NCBI RefSeq assembly: GCF_025245835.1
Contig: NZ_JAOBWS010000001.1
Coordinates: forward strand, 682,001-746,000
DNA length: 64,000 bases
Source of the DNA: Rheinheimera sp. 4Y26
Lineage (GTDB): Bacteria > Pseudomonadota > Gammaproteobacteria > Enterobacterales > Alteromonadaceae
Reading direction: 5' to 3'
In this document: piece after piece, positions 50,984-60,727 of the stretch
How positions within the stretch are numbered: the stretch's first letter is position 1
How the letters are laid out: every line of letters begins with the position of its first letter
Translations under genes and position numbers: made by a program
Notes under the pieces: generated by a model
What the model was told of the DNA's origin: nothing
The model's input: only the letters and a program-made list of their open reading frames with translations
Database searches by the model: none

Positions 50984-51556
50984 ATGCCGGTACAAAAATA
51001 TCATTCTCAGTTTGGTGTCACCCTGATTGAATTACTGGTGGCAATGACCATTCTGGCCATCAGTCTCAGCATTATGCTGCCATCATTTGGCTCTTTAATC
51101 GGGAACAATAAACTCCTGGGTCAGGCTGACGAAATCCGTACTGCGCTGGTATATGCCCGTAGTGAAGCTATCCGGCTGAATGAAGCTGTGGTGTTTTGCC
51201 ACTCCAATAACAATATGACCTGCACAGTGCCAGGAGCCAATGGCTGGGAAGGCTGGATAGTGCAAACCGCAGCTGTTGCGCTGGCTGCTCCGGCTGTACC
51301 TGCCTTGCGCGCCGGCTTTTTCCCATCAGCACCGATGAAAGTGACGTCAGATGCCAATCTGACCGCTGCCGGTCATATTGTCCGTTTTACCCCTCAGGGT
51401 CTGGCCAGAATGCCGGCCAATAACACGCCGTTATCGGCGCAAATCCGTTTTTGTATTGCACAGGCTCAAACCAAGCCAAATATCCGTGACCTGCAGTTCG
51501 ATTCCGGTGGTCGCATTGTGCTTCGTTCATCCGATGCTTCGGGTGTATGCGCTTAA
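50984..51556 (+). CDS. fimT: minor pseudopilin FimT/FimU (GspH family), cluster A
   Basis: 190 residues with a class III prepilin leader: G11/V12, then VTLIELLVAMTILAISLSIM with Glu at +5. The GspH/FimT-like C-terminal domain includes ARSEAIRLNEAVVFCHSN and a disulfide-suited Cys pair. Processed by PilD and incorporated at the pilus tip complex. First gene of the minor-pilin operon; pilV follows after 29 bp. Confidence 0.9.
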   Translation: MPVQKYHSQFGVTLIELLVAMTILAISLSIMLPSFGSLIGNNKLLGQADEIRTALVYARSEAIRLNEAVVFCHSNNNMTCTVPGANGWEGWIVQTAAVALAAPAVPALRAGFFPSAPMKVTSDANLTAAGHIVRFTPQGLARMPANNTPLSAQIRFCIAQAQTKPNIRDLQFDSGGRIVLRSSDASGVCA

Positions 51557-51585
51557 GCGCAACATGAATAATGGAGGAACAGTTG

Positions 51586-52068
51586 ATGAAATTCGCTTCC
51601 CGCCGGCCGAAAATGGGCCATCAACCCGGGCTGAAACAGCAACGAGGTGTGTCCTTGCTGGAAGTGCTGATTGCGGTACTGGTGCTGTCGCTTGGTTTAT
51701 TGGGTGTGGCCGGTTTACAAACCGCCAATATCCGGAACACCCAAAGTGCTCATCAGCGCACTATGGCTGTGCTGCTGGCCAGCAGTATGGCTGAACGTAT
51801 CCGCGCGAACGCCGCAGCTGCAGTTAATGGCAGTTTTGTGTTGCCGCTGCGTTGCAGCGCTATGTCGCCCGGTGCGTCTATACAGAGTGTGGAGCAAGCC
51901 AGTTGGCTGACAGAAATCATGACCGCATTTGGCAACTCAGGCACCAGCTGTGGCGGCGTGACTTATAACGCCGCCACCCGAACTTATATTGTGACTGTGC
52001 AGTGGGACGACTCCAGAGCCTTGGGCGGCAGTACCACTATGACTATTACTCACGTGGCAAGGATTTAA
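51586..52068 (+). CDS. pilV: minor pilin PilV, cluster A
   Basis: 160 residues. The ATG at 51586 has GGAGG 8 bp upstream; the ATG at 51571 contains that site in its own frame and is unlikely. Prepilin cleavage after G21 (KQQRG / VSLLEVLIAVLVLSLGLLGV) with Glu+5. Typical PilV features: AGLQTANIRNTQSAHQRTMA and the Cys-bearing C-terminal region. Overlaps the region just before pilW. Confidence 0.9.
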   Translation: MKFASRRPKMGHQPGLKQQRGVSLLEVLIAVLVLSLGLLGVAGLQTANIRNTQSAHQRTMAVLLASSMAERIRANAAAAVNGSFVLPLRCSAMSPGASIQSVEQASWLTEIMTAFGNSGTSCGGVTYNAATRTYIVTVQWDDSRALGGSTTMTITHVARI

Positions 52069-52070
52069 TG

Positions 52071-53036
52071 ATGAGGTTGTGCAGTAAAAAAGCAGCGCGG
52101 GGGTTTTCACTGACCGAACTGATGGTGGCCTTGCTACTGGGCTCTTTTTTAGTGGCTGGTGTCATTGGTGTGTATCTGTCGAATGTTAGTACCAACAGGG
52201 TGAATCAGCAGATCAGTGAGTTACAGCAAGCCAGTCAGGTAAGTTTTCAGCTGCTGAGTCAGGATGTACAGCATGCCGGTTACGCCGGTTGTGGCAATGT
52301 GATGGCGGCTCATGTGTTTAATGCGCTGAATCCGCCGTTGGCCTGGTGGAATAGCTGGACCGGCGGTATACAGGGTTTTGACTCTGGTGGTTTTCCGGAT
52401 TTCAGTAATGGTGCTGTGGTGCCGCTGCCCAATACGGACGCACTGCAGGTGATGTATGGCCGTGGTGTCAGTGCTTCAGTCGTTGCGCATAATGCTGCCG
52501 GCAACCCGGCTATGGTCATTAATCAGAATCTGGCTGGCATAGTGGCCAACGATATTGTGATGTCTTGTGATTCGAAATGGGGACTGATTTTTCAGGTGAC
52601 CGCGGTCAACGGCACAGACCTGACCCACGCTGTTGGCGCAGGTGCGCCCGGTAACCGAACCCTGCAATTTGGTGTAGCCCCCAATGGAGTAGCTTATCAG
52701 CGCAATATCAGTAGTGACGCCGGCTTTGTCATGCCAATGGAGTCATCTGCCTGGTTTGTGGGGACCCGCAACAACCTCAACTCGTTATACCGGGTGGTGG
52801 TGGTGGCAGGCCAGGTCAGGGTGGAAGAAATTGTACCCAATGTTACCAATCTGCAGTTGCAGTATTTGCAAAGAGGCACTGCCAACTATGTGGATGCCCC
52901 TGCGGTGGCGGACTGGGAAACAGTGGTGTCAGTGCGTGCTGTGTTAACGCTGGCTGATAACCCAAGTGCTCCTGTGGCCCTTGCGCTAAGGGAAATCAGT
53001 CAGGTGGTAAATTTACGCAACAGAAGGGAGCTGTAA
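52071..53036 (+). CDS. pilW: minor pilin PilW, cluster A
   Basis: 321 residues. Prepilin leader MRLCSKKAARG / FSLTELMVALLLGSFLVAGV with Glu+5, then the PilW body (QISELQQASQVSFQLLSQDV, QHAGYAGCGN). The ATG at 52071 has AGGA 7 bp upstream; the adjacent in-frame ATG at 52068 overlaps the pilV stop and cannot be excluded. Followed by pilX after 1 bp. Part of the minor-pilin complex that primes pilus assembly and carries PilY1. Confidence 0.88.
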   Translation: MRLCSKKAARGFSLTELMVALLLGSFLVAGVIGVYLSNVSTNRVNQQISELQQASQVSFQLLSQDVQHAGYAGCGNVMAAHVFNALNPPLAWWNSWTGGIQGFDSGGFPDFSNGAVVPLPNTDALQVMYGRGVSASVVAHNAAGNPAMVINQNLAGIVANDIVMSCDSKWGLIFQVTAVNGTDLTHAVGAGAPGNRTLQFGVAPNGVAYQRNISSDAGFVMPMESSAWFVGTRNNLNSLYRVVVVAGQVRVEEIVPNVTNLQLQYLQRGTANYVDAPAVADWETVVSVRAVLTLADNPSAPVALALREISQVVNLRNRREL

Positions 53037-53037
53037 G

Positions 53038-53538
53038 ATGAAATATCCGATATCTCAGAACCGTGGTATGGCGCTGGTGGTGAGCCTGTTATTGCTGGTG
53101 GCTATGACCTTGCTGGCGGTGAGCGCCATGCGAAGCACTACCTTACAGGAAAAAATGGCCGCTAATTTTAATGACAGGGAAATTGCCAAACAGGTGGCTG
53201 AGGCCACAGTGCGGCAGGTTGGGACTAATTTATTGCCGCCGGCACCCGGCGCTGGCTGGTACAGAGCTGCGCTGCCAGCACCTGTCGCGGGAGCGCCGGA
53301 TTTATGGCAAGACCCTTTGGCCTGGGCCAACCGGGGTCAGGTTGCTGTGGCGGTGAATGGCACCAATTACACCGGCGAATTTATGGTGGAGAACCTCGGC
53401 ATGTGGCCGGATCCACAAAATCCAACCTGTAAAGTGACCGATCCTCTGTGTGAAAAACAAACCTACAGAGTGACGGCAAGAACGGCGCCTCAGGCAGGGC
53501 GGGCCAGTGTAACCATTCAGGCTATCTGGCGGATTTAA
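53038..53538 (+). CDS. pilX: minor pilin PilX, cluster A
   Basis: 166 residues. Leader ends QNRG, mature chain starts MALVVSLLLLVAMTLLAV without Glu at +5, as usual for PilX/GspK-type tip pilins. STTLQEKMAANFNDREIAKQ is the conserved PilX helix and the C-terminus carries Cys residues. The PilX name follows operon position and this helix. pilY1 starts 22 bp later. Confidence 0.88.
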   Translation: MKYPISQNRGMALVVSLLLLVAMTLLAVSAMRSTTLQEKMAANFNDREIAKQVAEATVRQVGTNLLPPAPGAGWYRAALPAPVAGAPDLWQDPLAWANRGQVAVAVNGTNYTGEFMVENLGMWPDPQNPTCKVTDPLCEKQTYRVTARTAPQAGRASVTIQAIWRI

Positions 53539-53560
53539 GCAGTATGATGGCGGGAGAACC

Positions 53561-56500
53561 ATGATGTCATTTGCAACAAAACCTTTTGCTATTCACGGTA
53601 GCTGGCTGCTGGTTAGTGCTCTGTTTGCGGCCAGCACAGTACAAGCGGCCATCAATATTGCACAGGCGCCGCTGGAAACCGGCACGGCTGTTGACCCGAA
53701 TATTTTATTTGTGCTGGATGATTCAGGTTCAATGCGCTGGGGTTTTATGCCGGACGAATTATCCGACAACTTTAACCTTGGCAGCGGTTGTGATGATGAG
53801 GTGACTTTTGCCGGCGTGAAGGTCAAACGTTGTAATGCTGAAGGTCGTAAGTATCTGGCTTCCAGCCATTTGAATACTGTTTATTTTGACCCGACCGAAA
53901 ACTATCCGGTACCGCTGAAACCGGATGGCGTGAGTTATTACCCAACCCCTTCTTTTACCAATGCACCCCATAATGGCTATGATTCGTCGTCATCCAAAGT
54001 GGATTTAAGCAGCCAATACCGGGCTTTAATTGCTGATTATTACTGGCCCGGATTTTCTATCACGTCCAGCACCAGTAGTTATAGTGCCGGGCCGGCGTTT
54101 TATTTTAAATACCGCACGGGATGTACTTCCAATCCACGCAGTGACGCTTGTTATGACCTGGTCAAAGTAACGGATTTGTCAGCAGCAGAAAAACAAAAGT
54201 TTGCTAATTGGTTTTCGTTTTACCGTACCAGGCTGATGCTTGCCAAAGCTGGTGTTTCTGCAGCTTTTCATAGTCAGTTGCAGTCGATGCGGGTGGGTTA
54301 TGGGGCTATTAACAGTGGGGTGATCAGGGCGGACGTAGCCCCCTTTGGTGGCGGCAACCGTACCGGCTTTTTCAGTTGGTTACATGATAAAGAAGCTACG
54401 GGTGGGACACCTTTGCTGACGGCTTTGGACACTGCAGGTAAGTATTATCAAAGTGATAAACCCTGGCTGACGGTGCCCTCTGATCCGGATTCCGCCATGC
54501 TGGAATGCCGGCAGAGCTTTACCATTCTGATGACAGACGGTTATTACGATGGTTCGGTCAGTGCAGGCGGTAACCAGGATGGTAGCGACGGCAGCACTAT
54601 CACAGGGCCAAATAACCCGGATTACACCTATAAAGCCAGCGATCCGTTTCGTGACGGTGAGAGCAATACCCTGGCTGATGTGGCGATGAAATACTGGAAA
54701 ACCGATTTACGCCCGGATCTTGCCAATACAGTGCCTGTGCCTTTGCCCAATTTAAACCCGGCGTTCTGGCAGCATATGGTCACTTTTGGTGTTGGCTTAG
54801 GGGTGACAGGTTCGGTCACAGCACAGCAGGGTTTTGATGCTGTAACCAGCAAAAGTGCCGTCAATTGGTGGGGCGGCTCTGAAAAGCAAAACAAAATTAA
54901 CGATTTATTGCACGCCAGTGTCAATGGTCGTGGTGGTTTTTTCAGTGCCAACAAACCCAGTACTTTTGCTTCTGGCCTGGCCAATACCTTAGCCAATATT
55001 TCCGCCCGCGCTGGTTCAGCGTCGAATATTGCCGCCACCGCTATTAACTCATTACAAACTGAGTCCAATGTGTATCAGGCGCGTTTTATTGCCGGTGAAT
55101 GGGCTGGCGATTTATGGTCATACAAAGTGGATGATGTCAGTACTCCGGTATGGAAAGCCAGTGAACAACTACCGGCACCTGCTGCACGCAATATCTGGTT
55201 TGGCAGCAGCGGCAGTACCGGCAATGCCAAGGCTTTTGTCTGGAGCGAAATGAACGCTGCCGAGCAAAAAGCTTTTAATAACGATGCGGCCGTGGTGGAT
55301 TACATCCGTGGCGATCGCAGTAAAGAAAAGAAAAACGGTGGCCTGTATCGTGACAGAACCAGTCTGCTCGGTGATTTGGTGAACTCATCGCCGGAGCTGG
55401 TTTCTGCCCCTGTGGATATGAGTTATCACAGATATAGCTGGTCTGGTGCCAGCTCTTATCGCAGCTTTTTGGAAAGCAACGTCAAAAACCGCCCTGCGGT
55501 GATTTACGTCGGTGGCAACGACGGCATGCTGCACGGTTTTAATGCCGACACAGGCCGGGAGTTGCTGGCCTTTATTCCGGCTGCTGTGATGGCGCCAATT
55601 GGTGGTCAAACGGTAAATGTGCTGAAAAAATATTCAGAGCAAAATTATCAGCATATGTTTTCTGTAGATGGTTCGCCGACAGTGGTGGACGTGTTTGACG
55701 GCAATAACTGGAAAAGTGTGCTGCTTGGCAGTCAGGGCCGCGGTGGTAATGCTTTGTTTGCGCTGGATGTCACCAATCCTGAACGTTTTGGTGGCAATAA
55801 CGTGCTGTGGGATAAAAGTTTTGCCGAGCTTGGGGTGTACCTGGGGGAACCTCAGGTGTTCCGCCTGAACAGTGGGCACTGGGCCTTAGTGGCTGGTTAT
55901 GGTTACAACAACAGCAGTGATCAGTCTGGTATTTTGCTGATTGATGTGCTGACCGGCAACATCATTAAAAAATTGCCTACCGGCAAAGGCAGTGCCAGCG
56001 ACTCGAACGGTATGTCTGAAATCAGTACTCTGGATATTAATAACGACGGCAATATCGACTGGGTGTATGGCGGCGACTTGCACGGCCATATCTGGAAGTT
56101 TGATTTGTCTGCAGCCAGTGAATCAGGCTGGGCTATTGCCAACAATGGTCAGCCTTTGTTTTCAGCAGTGAATGCACAAAATAAAAGGCAATCTGTGACC
56201 GGTGGTGTACTGGCGAATATTGACCCTAAAACCGGCAAAGCCTGGGTGTTTTTTGGTACCGGCCGTTATTTAAATCAGGACGACCCAGCCAATGCCGAAC
56301 AACAAACCATGTACGGCATTATTGATGGTCCAACCGTCAGCTCCAGAGCTGAACTGGATGCGCGCACTATTACCACTGTGGGTGATAAGCGGGTTGTCAG
56401 TTATGCAGCTCAGCTGAGCGCAGGTAAAAAAGGCTGGTACATGGATTTAGTCGACACCCATGAGCGTATTGTGGATATGCCTTCCATGCTGGGCGGCGAT

Positions 56501-56842
56501 CTGGTGCTGAACACCACCATTCCGGATACCAATGTCTGTAATCCAAGTGGTTCCGGTTACATTATGGCGGTATCGGCTTACAGCGGTAGCCGGCTGAAAA
56601 AGATCTTCTTTGACAGCTCAGGCGACAAAAACTTCGACAATAGCGACAAAGTACAGATTTCCGGCAAAGCCACCGATGTCAGTGGGATTCGGGTTGGTAG
56701 CTTGAACAGCGTGGTAACTTTTGCCAAAAATGGCAGCAATGTACTGGCGCTTGCCAACTGTGACGGCGTCAATATGTGTGGTACAGCTGTGAATGCTTCA
56801 GTGGCAAGACAGATGTTGTCCTGGCATGAAATCAGTAATTAG
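53561..56842 (+). CDS. pilY1: type IV pilus tip adhesin PilY1 with VWA and beta-propeller domains
   Basis: 1093 residues. Signal peptide to about residue 29 (FAASTVQA). The N-terminal von Willebrand A-like domain has a complete MIDAS motif, D53-x-S55-x-S57 in LDDSGSM, and a second segment FTILMTDGYYDG. The C-terminal half is the PilY1 beta-propeller (NRPAVIYVGGNDGMLHGFNA, SVLLGSQGRGGNALFALDV) with a calcium loop at D825-N827-D829-N831-D833. Acts with minor pilins at the pilus tip in adhesion, twitching and surface sensing. ATG at 53561 or 53564. Confidence 0.93.
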   Translation: MMSFATKPFAIHGSWLLVSALFAASTVQAAINIAQAPLETGTAVDPNILFVLDDSGSMRWGFMPDELSDNFNLGSGCDDEVTFAGVKVKRCNAEGRKYLASSHLNTVYFDPTENYPVPLKPDGVSYYPTPSFTNAPHNGYDSSSSKVDLSSQYRALIADYYWPGFSITSSTSSYSAGPAFYFKYRTGCTSNPRSDACYDLVKVTDLSAAEKQKFANWFSFYRTRLMLAKAGVSAAFHSQLQSMRVGYGAINSGVIRADVAPFGGGNRTGFFSWLHDKEATGGTPLLTALDTAGKYYQSDKPWLTVPSDPDSAMLECRQSFTILMTDGYYDGSVSAGGNQDGSDGSTITGPNNPDYTYKASDPFRDGESNTLADVAMKYWKTDLRPDLANTVPVPLPNLNPAFWQHMVTFGVGLGVTGSVTAQQGFDAVTSKSAVNWWGGSEKQNKINDLLHASVNGRGGFFSANKPSTFASGLANTLANISARAGSASNIAATAINSLQTESNVYQARFIAGEWAGDLWSYKVDDVSTPVWKASEQLPAPAARNIWFGSSGSTGNAKAFVWSEMNAAEQKAFNNDAAVVDYIRGDRSKEKKNGGLYRDRTSLLGDLVNSSPELVSAPVDMSYHRYSWSGASSYRSFLESNVKNRPAVIYVGGNDGMLHGFNADTGRELLAFIPAAVMAPIGGQTVNVLKKYSEQNYQHMFSVDGSPTVVDVFDGNNWKSVLLGSQGRGGNALFALDVTNPERFGGNNVLWDKSFAELGVYLGEPQVFRLNSGHWALVAGYGYNNSSDQSGILLIDVLTGNIIKKLPTGKGSASDSNGMSEISTLDINNDGNIDWVYGGDLHGHIWKFDLSAASESGWAIANNGQPLFSAVNAQNKRQSVTGGVLANIDPKTGKAWVFFGTGRYLNQDDPANAEQQTMYGIIDGPTVSSRAELDARTITTVGDKRVVSYAAQLSAGKKGWYMDLVDTHERIVDMPSMLGGDLVLNTTIPDTNVCNPSGSGYIMAVSAYSGSRLKKIFFDSSGDKNFDNSDKVQISGKATDVSGIRVGSLNSVVTFAKNGSNVLALANCDGVNMCGTAVNASVARQMLSWHEISN

Positions 56843-56856
56843 ATCAAGGAGTAATA

Positions 56857-57279
56857 ATGCATAAGCCGCGTGGGTTCAGTTTAATGGAAATGATGGTGGT
56901 GGTGGCAATTATTGGTATTGTCGCCGCTGTAGCAATGCCGGCCTACAGCAAATATGTGTTGGAAACCCGCAGGGCATCCGCGACGGCCTGCATGAATGAA
57001 CTGGCACAGTTTATGGAGCGGGTTTATACCGGTTCGATGGACTACAGCCAGTCCAATGGGGTGGCGACAATCTTGCCAGAAACCAGTTGTCGTATTGATT
57101 TGGCAGACTTTTATACTTTCAGCCTCAATGCTGCGCCCCAGACTTTTCTGCTGACCGCAGCGCCAAAGGGGCCGCAGCTCAAAGATACCAGTTGCGCCAC
57201 TTTAACTTTAAATCAGGCTGGCATTCGTACAGCTGCCGGTGCCAATACCGCAGCCATAGTACGCAAATGCTGGGGATAA
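56857..57279 (+). CDS. pilE: minor pilin PilE, cluster A
   Basis: 140 residues. Short leader MHKPRG / FSLMEMMVVVAIIGIVAAVA with Glu+5; PilE-type globular domain (TRRASATACMNELAQFMERVYT) and C-terminal Cys pair (DTSCATLTL, VRKCWG). Called minor pilin PilE by position after pilY1; it resembles the pilA family and could be a minor component. The following 77 bp are AT-rich and may hold a promoter for cluster B. Confidence 0.88.
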   Translation: MHKPRGFSLMEMMVVVAIIGIVAAVAMPAYSKYVLETRRASATACMNELAQFMERVYTGSMDYSQSNGVATILPETSCRIDLADFYTFSLNAAPQTFLLTAAPKGPQLKDTSCATLTLNQAGIRTAAGANTAAIVRKCWG

Positions 57280-57356
57280 AAATGCGCTGAAGTTTGATTT
57301 TTTGTTTTTAAGATGTAAATTTAAGGTAATCAAATCGGTGTAAGGATGCATCGCTT

Positions 57357-57836
57357 ATGAAAGGATTCACCTTATTTGAGTTGTTGATCTGTTGTCTGCT
57401 ATTCAGCCTTGGCATGCTTGGCGCTTTGAGTTGCCAGATTTATGCAAGACAGCAGGTGTTACAGGCGCAGCAGCGGCTTATGGCAGCTGCTGTGGCCGCC
57501 GATGTCATGTCCTCTTTGCAATCTGTGTCGGTCAGCGCACGGGGTTTTCAGGCCGATATACAGCAAAAACCGGCGACAGGTAGCTGCGATCAGCCCGGCC
57601 TTTGTAATGGCCAGCTGCTGTTGCAGGCGCAACTGGCCGCCAGTCTCAGTGGCGTGTTTCAGCCCTCAGCCATCTTACCTCAGGCACAACTTTGTATCCG
57701 TAGCAGTGCCGCAGGCCCGGCCATCAGCCTGAGCTGGCAACCGGTGCAAAAATCGTCTTTTCAAAGCAAGTCCAGCCTGTGCCCGCTCAAAACCGGTCAT
57801 TTTCAGCTGGAACTGGTGCCAGGCAGGGGGCTTTGA
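57357..57836 (+). CDS. PilV-like minor pilin, cluster B
   Basis: 159 residues. Very short leader MKG / FTLFELLICCLLFSLGMLGA with Glu+5, then a PilV-like helix (CQIYARQQVLQAQQRLMAAAV) and Cys pairs (GSCDQPGLCNG). Similar to cluster A PilV only in the leader and helix. First gene of the second minor-pilin set; the next gene starts 2 bp after its stop. No recognised adhesin domain. Confidence 0.75.
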   Translation: MKGFTLFELLICCLLFSLGMLGALSCQIYARQQVLQAQQRLMAAAVAADVMSSLQSVSVSARGFQADIQQKPATGSCDQPGLCNGQLLLQAQLAASLSGVFQPSAILPQAQLCIRSSAAGPAISLSWQPVQKSSFQSKSSLCPLKTGHFQLELVPGRGL

Positions 57837-57837
57837 G

Positions 57838-58776
57838 ATGAATTTCTGTCACGAGCGTGGCTGGACTCTCGTTGAAATGCTGATTGCGATGGCGCTCAGT
57901 TTATTACTGACCCTGTTGCTGGTGAACAGCTGGCAAGTGAATCAGCAAGCCTTCAAACAAACCAGTCAGCTGGCGGAAATGCAGCAGTCGGGTCAGTTTG
58001 TGCTTGGTTTTTTTCAGCAGGAACTGTTAAACCAGAATTTTTGGGCCGGTGCTGATCCGGGGTTATTGCGCCCTGTTGCGGGTCTTAGTGTGCAGGGGGA
58101 TTGCCGTAGTCTGTTCGATAGCGGCAGCTTTCCAAAAAACGCCACGGCCTTTGTGCCCATGCTGTCGGGGATTGTTGGCGCAGTCTATACCCCGGATTGC
58201 TTGAGCTCCGCCCACAAAGGCTCGGCTTTTTTACAGCTTAAACGGCTGGCAGGAGCACCCTTGACTGCCGCCACCGCTAAAAACAACAGAGTTTATCTGC
58301 AGCAACAAGGGCGCTCATATCGTTTTGTCAGTCAAGCTTCAGGTGCTGCAACTGCTACTTATTGGCCTTATTTACATCAGGTTTTTTATGTGGCACTGCA
58401 AACCCAGGGTCGGCAGCAGGTGCCGGTACTGATGCGCAAACGTCTGGTGCGTCAGGCCAGCGGCCAGCTGACGATGGATACAGACTCTGTGTTGGATGGC
58501 GTGGAGATGATGCATTTTGACGCTGGCATCGACAGTAATTTTGATGGTCAGGTTGATTATCTGCAAGACGTGGCGCAAGTCTCGGCCGATGTCTGGCAAC
58601 AACGCAGCGGTCAGGTATTACAACTGCGTTTTTATGTGCTGGTTCGCAGTGTGATGCCAGACAACACCTATACCAATGTGCAGCAGTACACCTTGGGACA
58701 ACGGCTGTTCCAGGCACCCGGCGACCATTACCGCCGTTTGTTGGTGTCCAGCGCAGTCACCTTTCATAACCATTAA
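57838..58776 (+). CDS. PilW-like minor pilin, cluster B
   Basis: 312 residues. Leader MNFCHERG / WTLVEMLIAMALSLLLTLLL: Glu+5 is kept but the +1 residue is Trp instead of Phe. PilW-type continuation QAFKQTSQLAEMQQSGQFVL and a calcium-like stretch DAGIDSNFDGQVDYLQDV near residues 223-240. Ends in the PilW-like helical tail. 18 bp before the next gene. Confidence 0.78.
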   Translation: MNFCHERGWTLVEMLIAMALSLLLTLLLVNSWQVNQQAFKQTSQLAEMQQSGQFVLGFFQQELLNQNFWAGADPGLLRPVAGLSVQGDCRSLFDSGSFPKNATAFVPMLSGIVGAVYTPDCLSSAHKGSAFLQLKRLAGAPLTAATAKNNRVYLQQQGRSYRFVSQASGAATATYWPYLHQVFYVALQTQGRQQVPVLMRKRLVRQASGQLTMDTDSVLDGVEMMHFDAGIDSNFDGQVDYLQDVAQVSADVWQQRSGQVLQLRFYVLVRSVMPDNTYTNVQQYTLGQRLFQAPGDHYRRLLVSSAVTFHNH

Positions 58777-58793
58777 CTGAAGGAGCAATCAAG

Positions 58794-59165
58794 ATGCAGG
58801 CCAAAGGATTTGTGCTTGTTGTCTGTTTGTGTTTTATCGTGATGGTCAGTGCCATGGCGTTCAGCGCTCTGACCATCAGCCAACTCAGCCAACGGATAGG
58901 TATGGCAGGGCAGCTGCAAACGCAGCGTTACCTGAGCATGAAATTAAAACATCTGCAGCAGTTGCAACAACTGTCAACTAAACCTCAAGCCGGTGCTGAT
59001 AGCATCAGCTGCCCGGCACAACTGGCGGTTTGGAGTGAGCCTCAGCTACAGTGCCAACTGTTACAGTTACAAAGTGTGGCCAGTGATCCCGATGACGCCG
59101 AGCCCTGGGGCACTTTGTTATGGCGCCCGGATTTCACTGCTGTTGTGGCTGGAGGTGTGTCATGA
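58794..59165 (+). CDS. PilX-like short minor pilin, cluster B
   Basis: 123 residues. Leader MQAKG / FVLVVCLCFIVMVSAMAFSA without Glu+5, matching the PilX/GspK pattern; then a helix QLSQRIGMAGQLQTQRYLSM and a short Cys-containing globular part. Shorter than cluster A PilX (166). It overlaps the following gene by 4 bp. Family assignment rests on operon position and the +5 feature. Confidence 0.68.
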   Translation: MQAKGFVLVVCLCFIVMVSAMAFSALTISQLSQRIGMAGQLQTQRYLSMKLKHLQQLQQLSTKPQAGADSISCPAQLAVWSEPQLQCQLLQLQSVASDPDDAEPWGTLLWRPDFTAVVAGGVS

Positions 59166-60727
59166 AGAGCCTGTTTTTGCTGATAAAGTTCAGTCTCTCT
59201 GTTTTGGTGCTGGGTGTTCCACTGCAGCTGATGGCGGCTAAAACGGCGACCGGGAATGCTACAGCTGCGACTGGATCCGGAGTGCCTGCTGTGACAACAA
59301 CAGAGCGCTATTATCAGTTGCAACCTGATTTAACGTACCGGCCGCTGAGCCAACCCTTTGCAACCAACCAGAGTTTTTGTCCCAAGCCGCGCCCTGACAC
59401 AGTACCACTGCGTTATCACGACAGCAGCGGTAAACCGCTTTGGTTGCAACTAAGCAATGAAAGTGGTCAGTTACGCTGGTTTGGTGACACAGATAGTGGT
59501 GTTTTAGTCTCTAATGCACCCCCGGCAGCTTTGCCTGAACCGGCCGTCGCTTCGCCTTTGCTGCTGACGGCAGCTGTTCCGGCTGGGGTCAACACAGGTG
59601 TTGCTGCTTCGCCTGAAGTTATTTGGCATGATTTGGCTGCTAATCAATATCAGCGGGCAGATTTAACCGATCTGCAGGCACCACGCTTAAGATGGCGCTG
59701 GTCAGTGCCTTTGGCACAGCAAATCCCCTGGTTACAAACGCCGGTGCTGCAGCGCTGGCAAAACCAGCAAGAAGTATTGCTGATCAATTCGGCCACAGCT
59801 GCCACACCACGACTTTGGTTGTTGCAGGCTGACAGCGGCAAAATGTTGGCGGAATTTGACCTGCAGCATTACGCCAGTGGGCAGCAACCTGTAGCTACGC
59901 TTGGGGCATTAAAAGCAGCACCAGCAGCGCTGGATTTGGACGGGGATGGTGCTTTCGACCGTGTTTATCAGATTGATGAACAAGGACAATTGTTGCGGCT
60001 TGATGTCAGCCCTGATTTGAGTTACCAGAGCGCGCTGGTCGCTGACTTGTCGGGGAAGAATGCTGTTTATGTCAGTCCCTTGTTGGCGGTAAGGGCTATA
60101 TTGCCGGGTAACCTGGCCACAGTGGCCAGCCGTCAGGCGGTTGATGTGTTGGTACTGCTGGCTAAAAGTCAGAGTCAATATCAGCTGCTAGTGTTATTTT
60201 TAGCGGATGACATCAGTTCCCCTTTATTAGTCAGTGATTTACAGCAAGCAGGATTTGCAGCACAGACACAAACACAGATACAGGTACAAGCAGCGCCTGC
60301 GGCTTCGCCAAGCCAGTTCATGCAACTGAAGCGGAGCGCGGGCTGGTTGTTGCCGTTATCTGGTCAGCCGGTTTGGCAACCCCAGCTGATAGCGGGTGTG
60401 TTGTACCTGCCGCTGCAAAGTGCCGCACAAAACAGCTTGTTATGTGCAGATGCGAGGCAGGCTGACTCGTTACTGGCGCTTCATTTGTATCAGGCCACAG
60501 CTGTTTACAGTGAGGCAGAGCTTGATATCAATATGCAATTGCCACTTCGGCTGACTGCTGCTGCGGATGGTAGTCTGCAGTTACAGCAAAGTAAGGATGG
60601 GGTTTTAATACTGGAGGGGTTGCATGGAGTCAGCGAGAGCTGTGCTGGCTGCACTGAAAAGCTGAATGTGGCGCAGTTATCACAATGGCGGCAGCTGGCG
60701 ATTTACCGTCAGGAAGAGGTGTACTAA
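59162..60727 (+). CDS. reduced PilY1-like protein lacking the VWA domain, cluster B
   Basis: 521 residues; signal peptide to about residue 22 (VLGVPLQLMAA). The middle resembles the PilY1 propeller: RLWLLQADSGKMLAEFDL and the calcium loop ALDLDGDGAFDRVYQIDEQG (Asp258, Asp260, Asp262, Asp266), equivalent to the loop at D825 in PilY1. No MIDAS motif and no VWA-like domain. About 45% the size of PilY1 and Gln/Leu/Ala-rich. Its position between pilX-like and pilE-like genes is that of pilY1, so I infer a second, minimal PilY. It overlaps the next ATG by 1 bp. Confidence 0.68.
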   Translation: MKSLFLLIKFSLSVLVLGVPLQLMAAKTATGNATAATGSGVPAVTTTERYYQLQPDLTYRPLSQPFATNQSFCPKPRPDTVPLRYHDSSGKPLWLQLSNESGQLRWFGDTDSGVLVSNAPPAALPEPAVASPLLLTAAVPAGVNTGVAASPEVIWHDLAANQYQRADLTDLQAPRLRWRWSVPLAQQIPWLQTPVLQRWQNQQEVLLINSATAATPRLWLLQADSGKMLAEFDLQHYASGQQPVATLGALKAAPAALDLDGDGAFDRVYQIDEQGQLLRLDVSPDLSYQSALVADLSGKNAVYVSPLLAVRAILPGNLATVASRQAVDVLVLLAKSQSQYQLLVLFLADDISSPLLVSDLQQAGFAAQTQTQIQVQAAPAASPSQFMQLKRSAGWLLPLSGQPVWQPQLIAGVLYLPLQSAAQNSLLCADARQADSLLALHLYQATAVYSEAELDINMQLPLRLTAAADGSLQLQQSKDGVLILEGLHGVSESCAGCTEKLNVAQLSQWRQLAIYRQEEVY

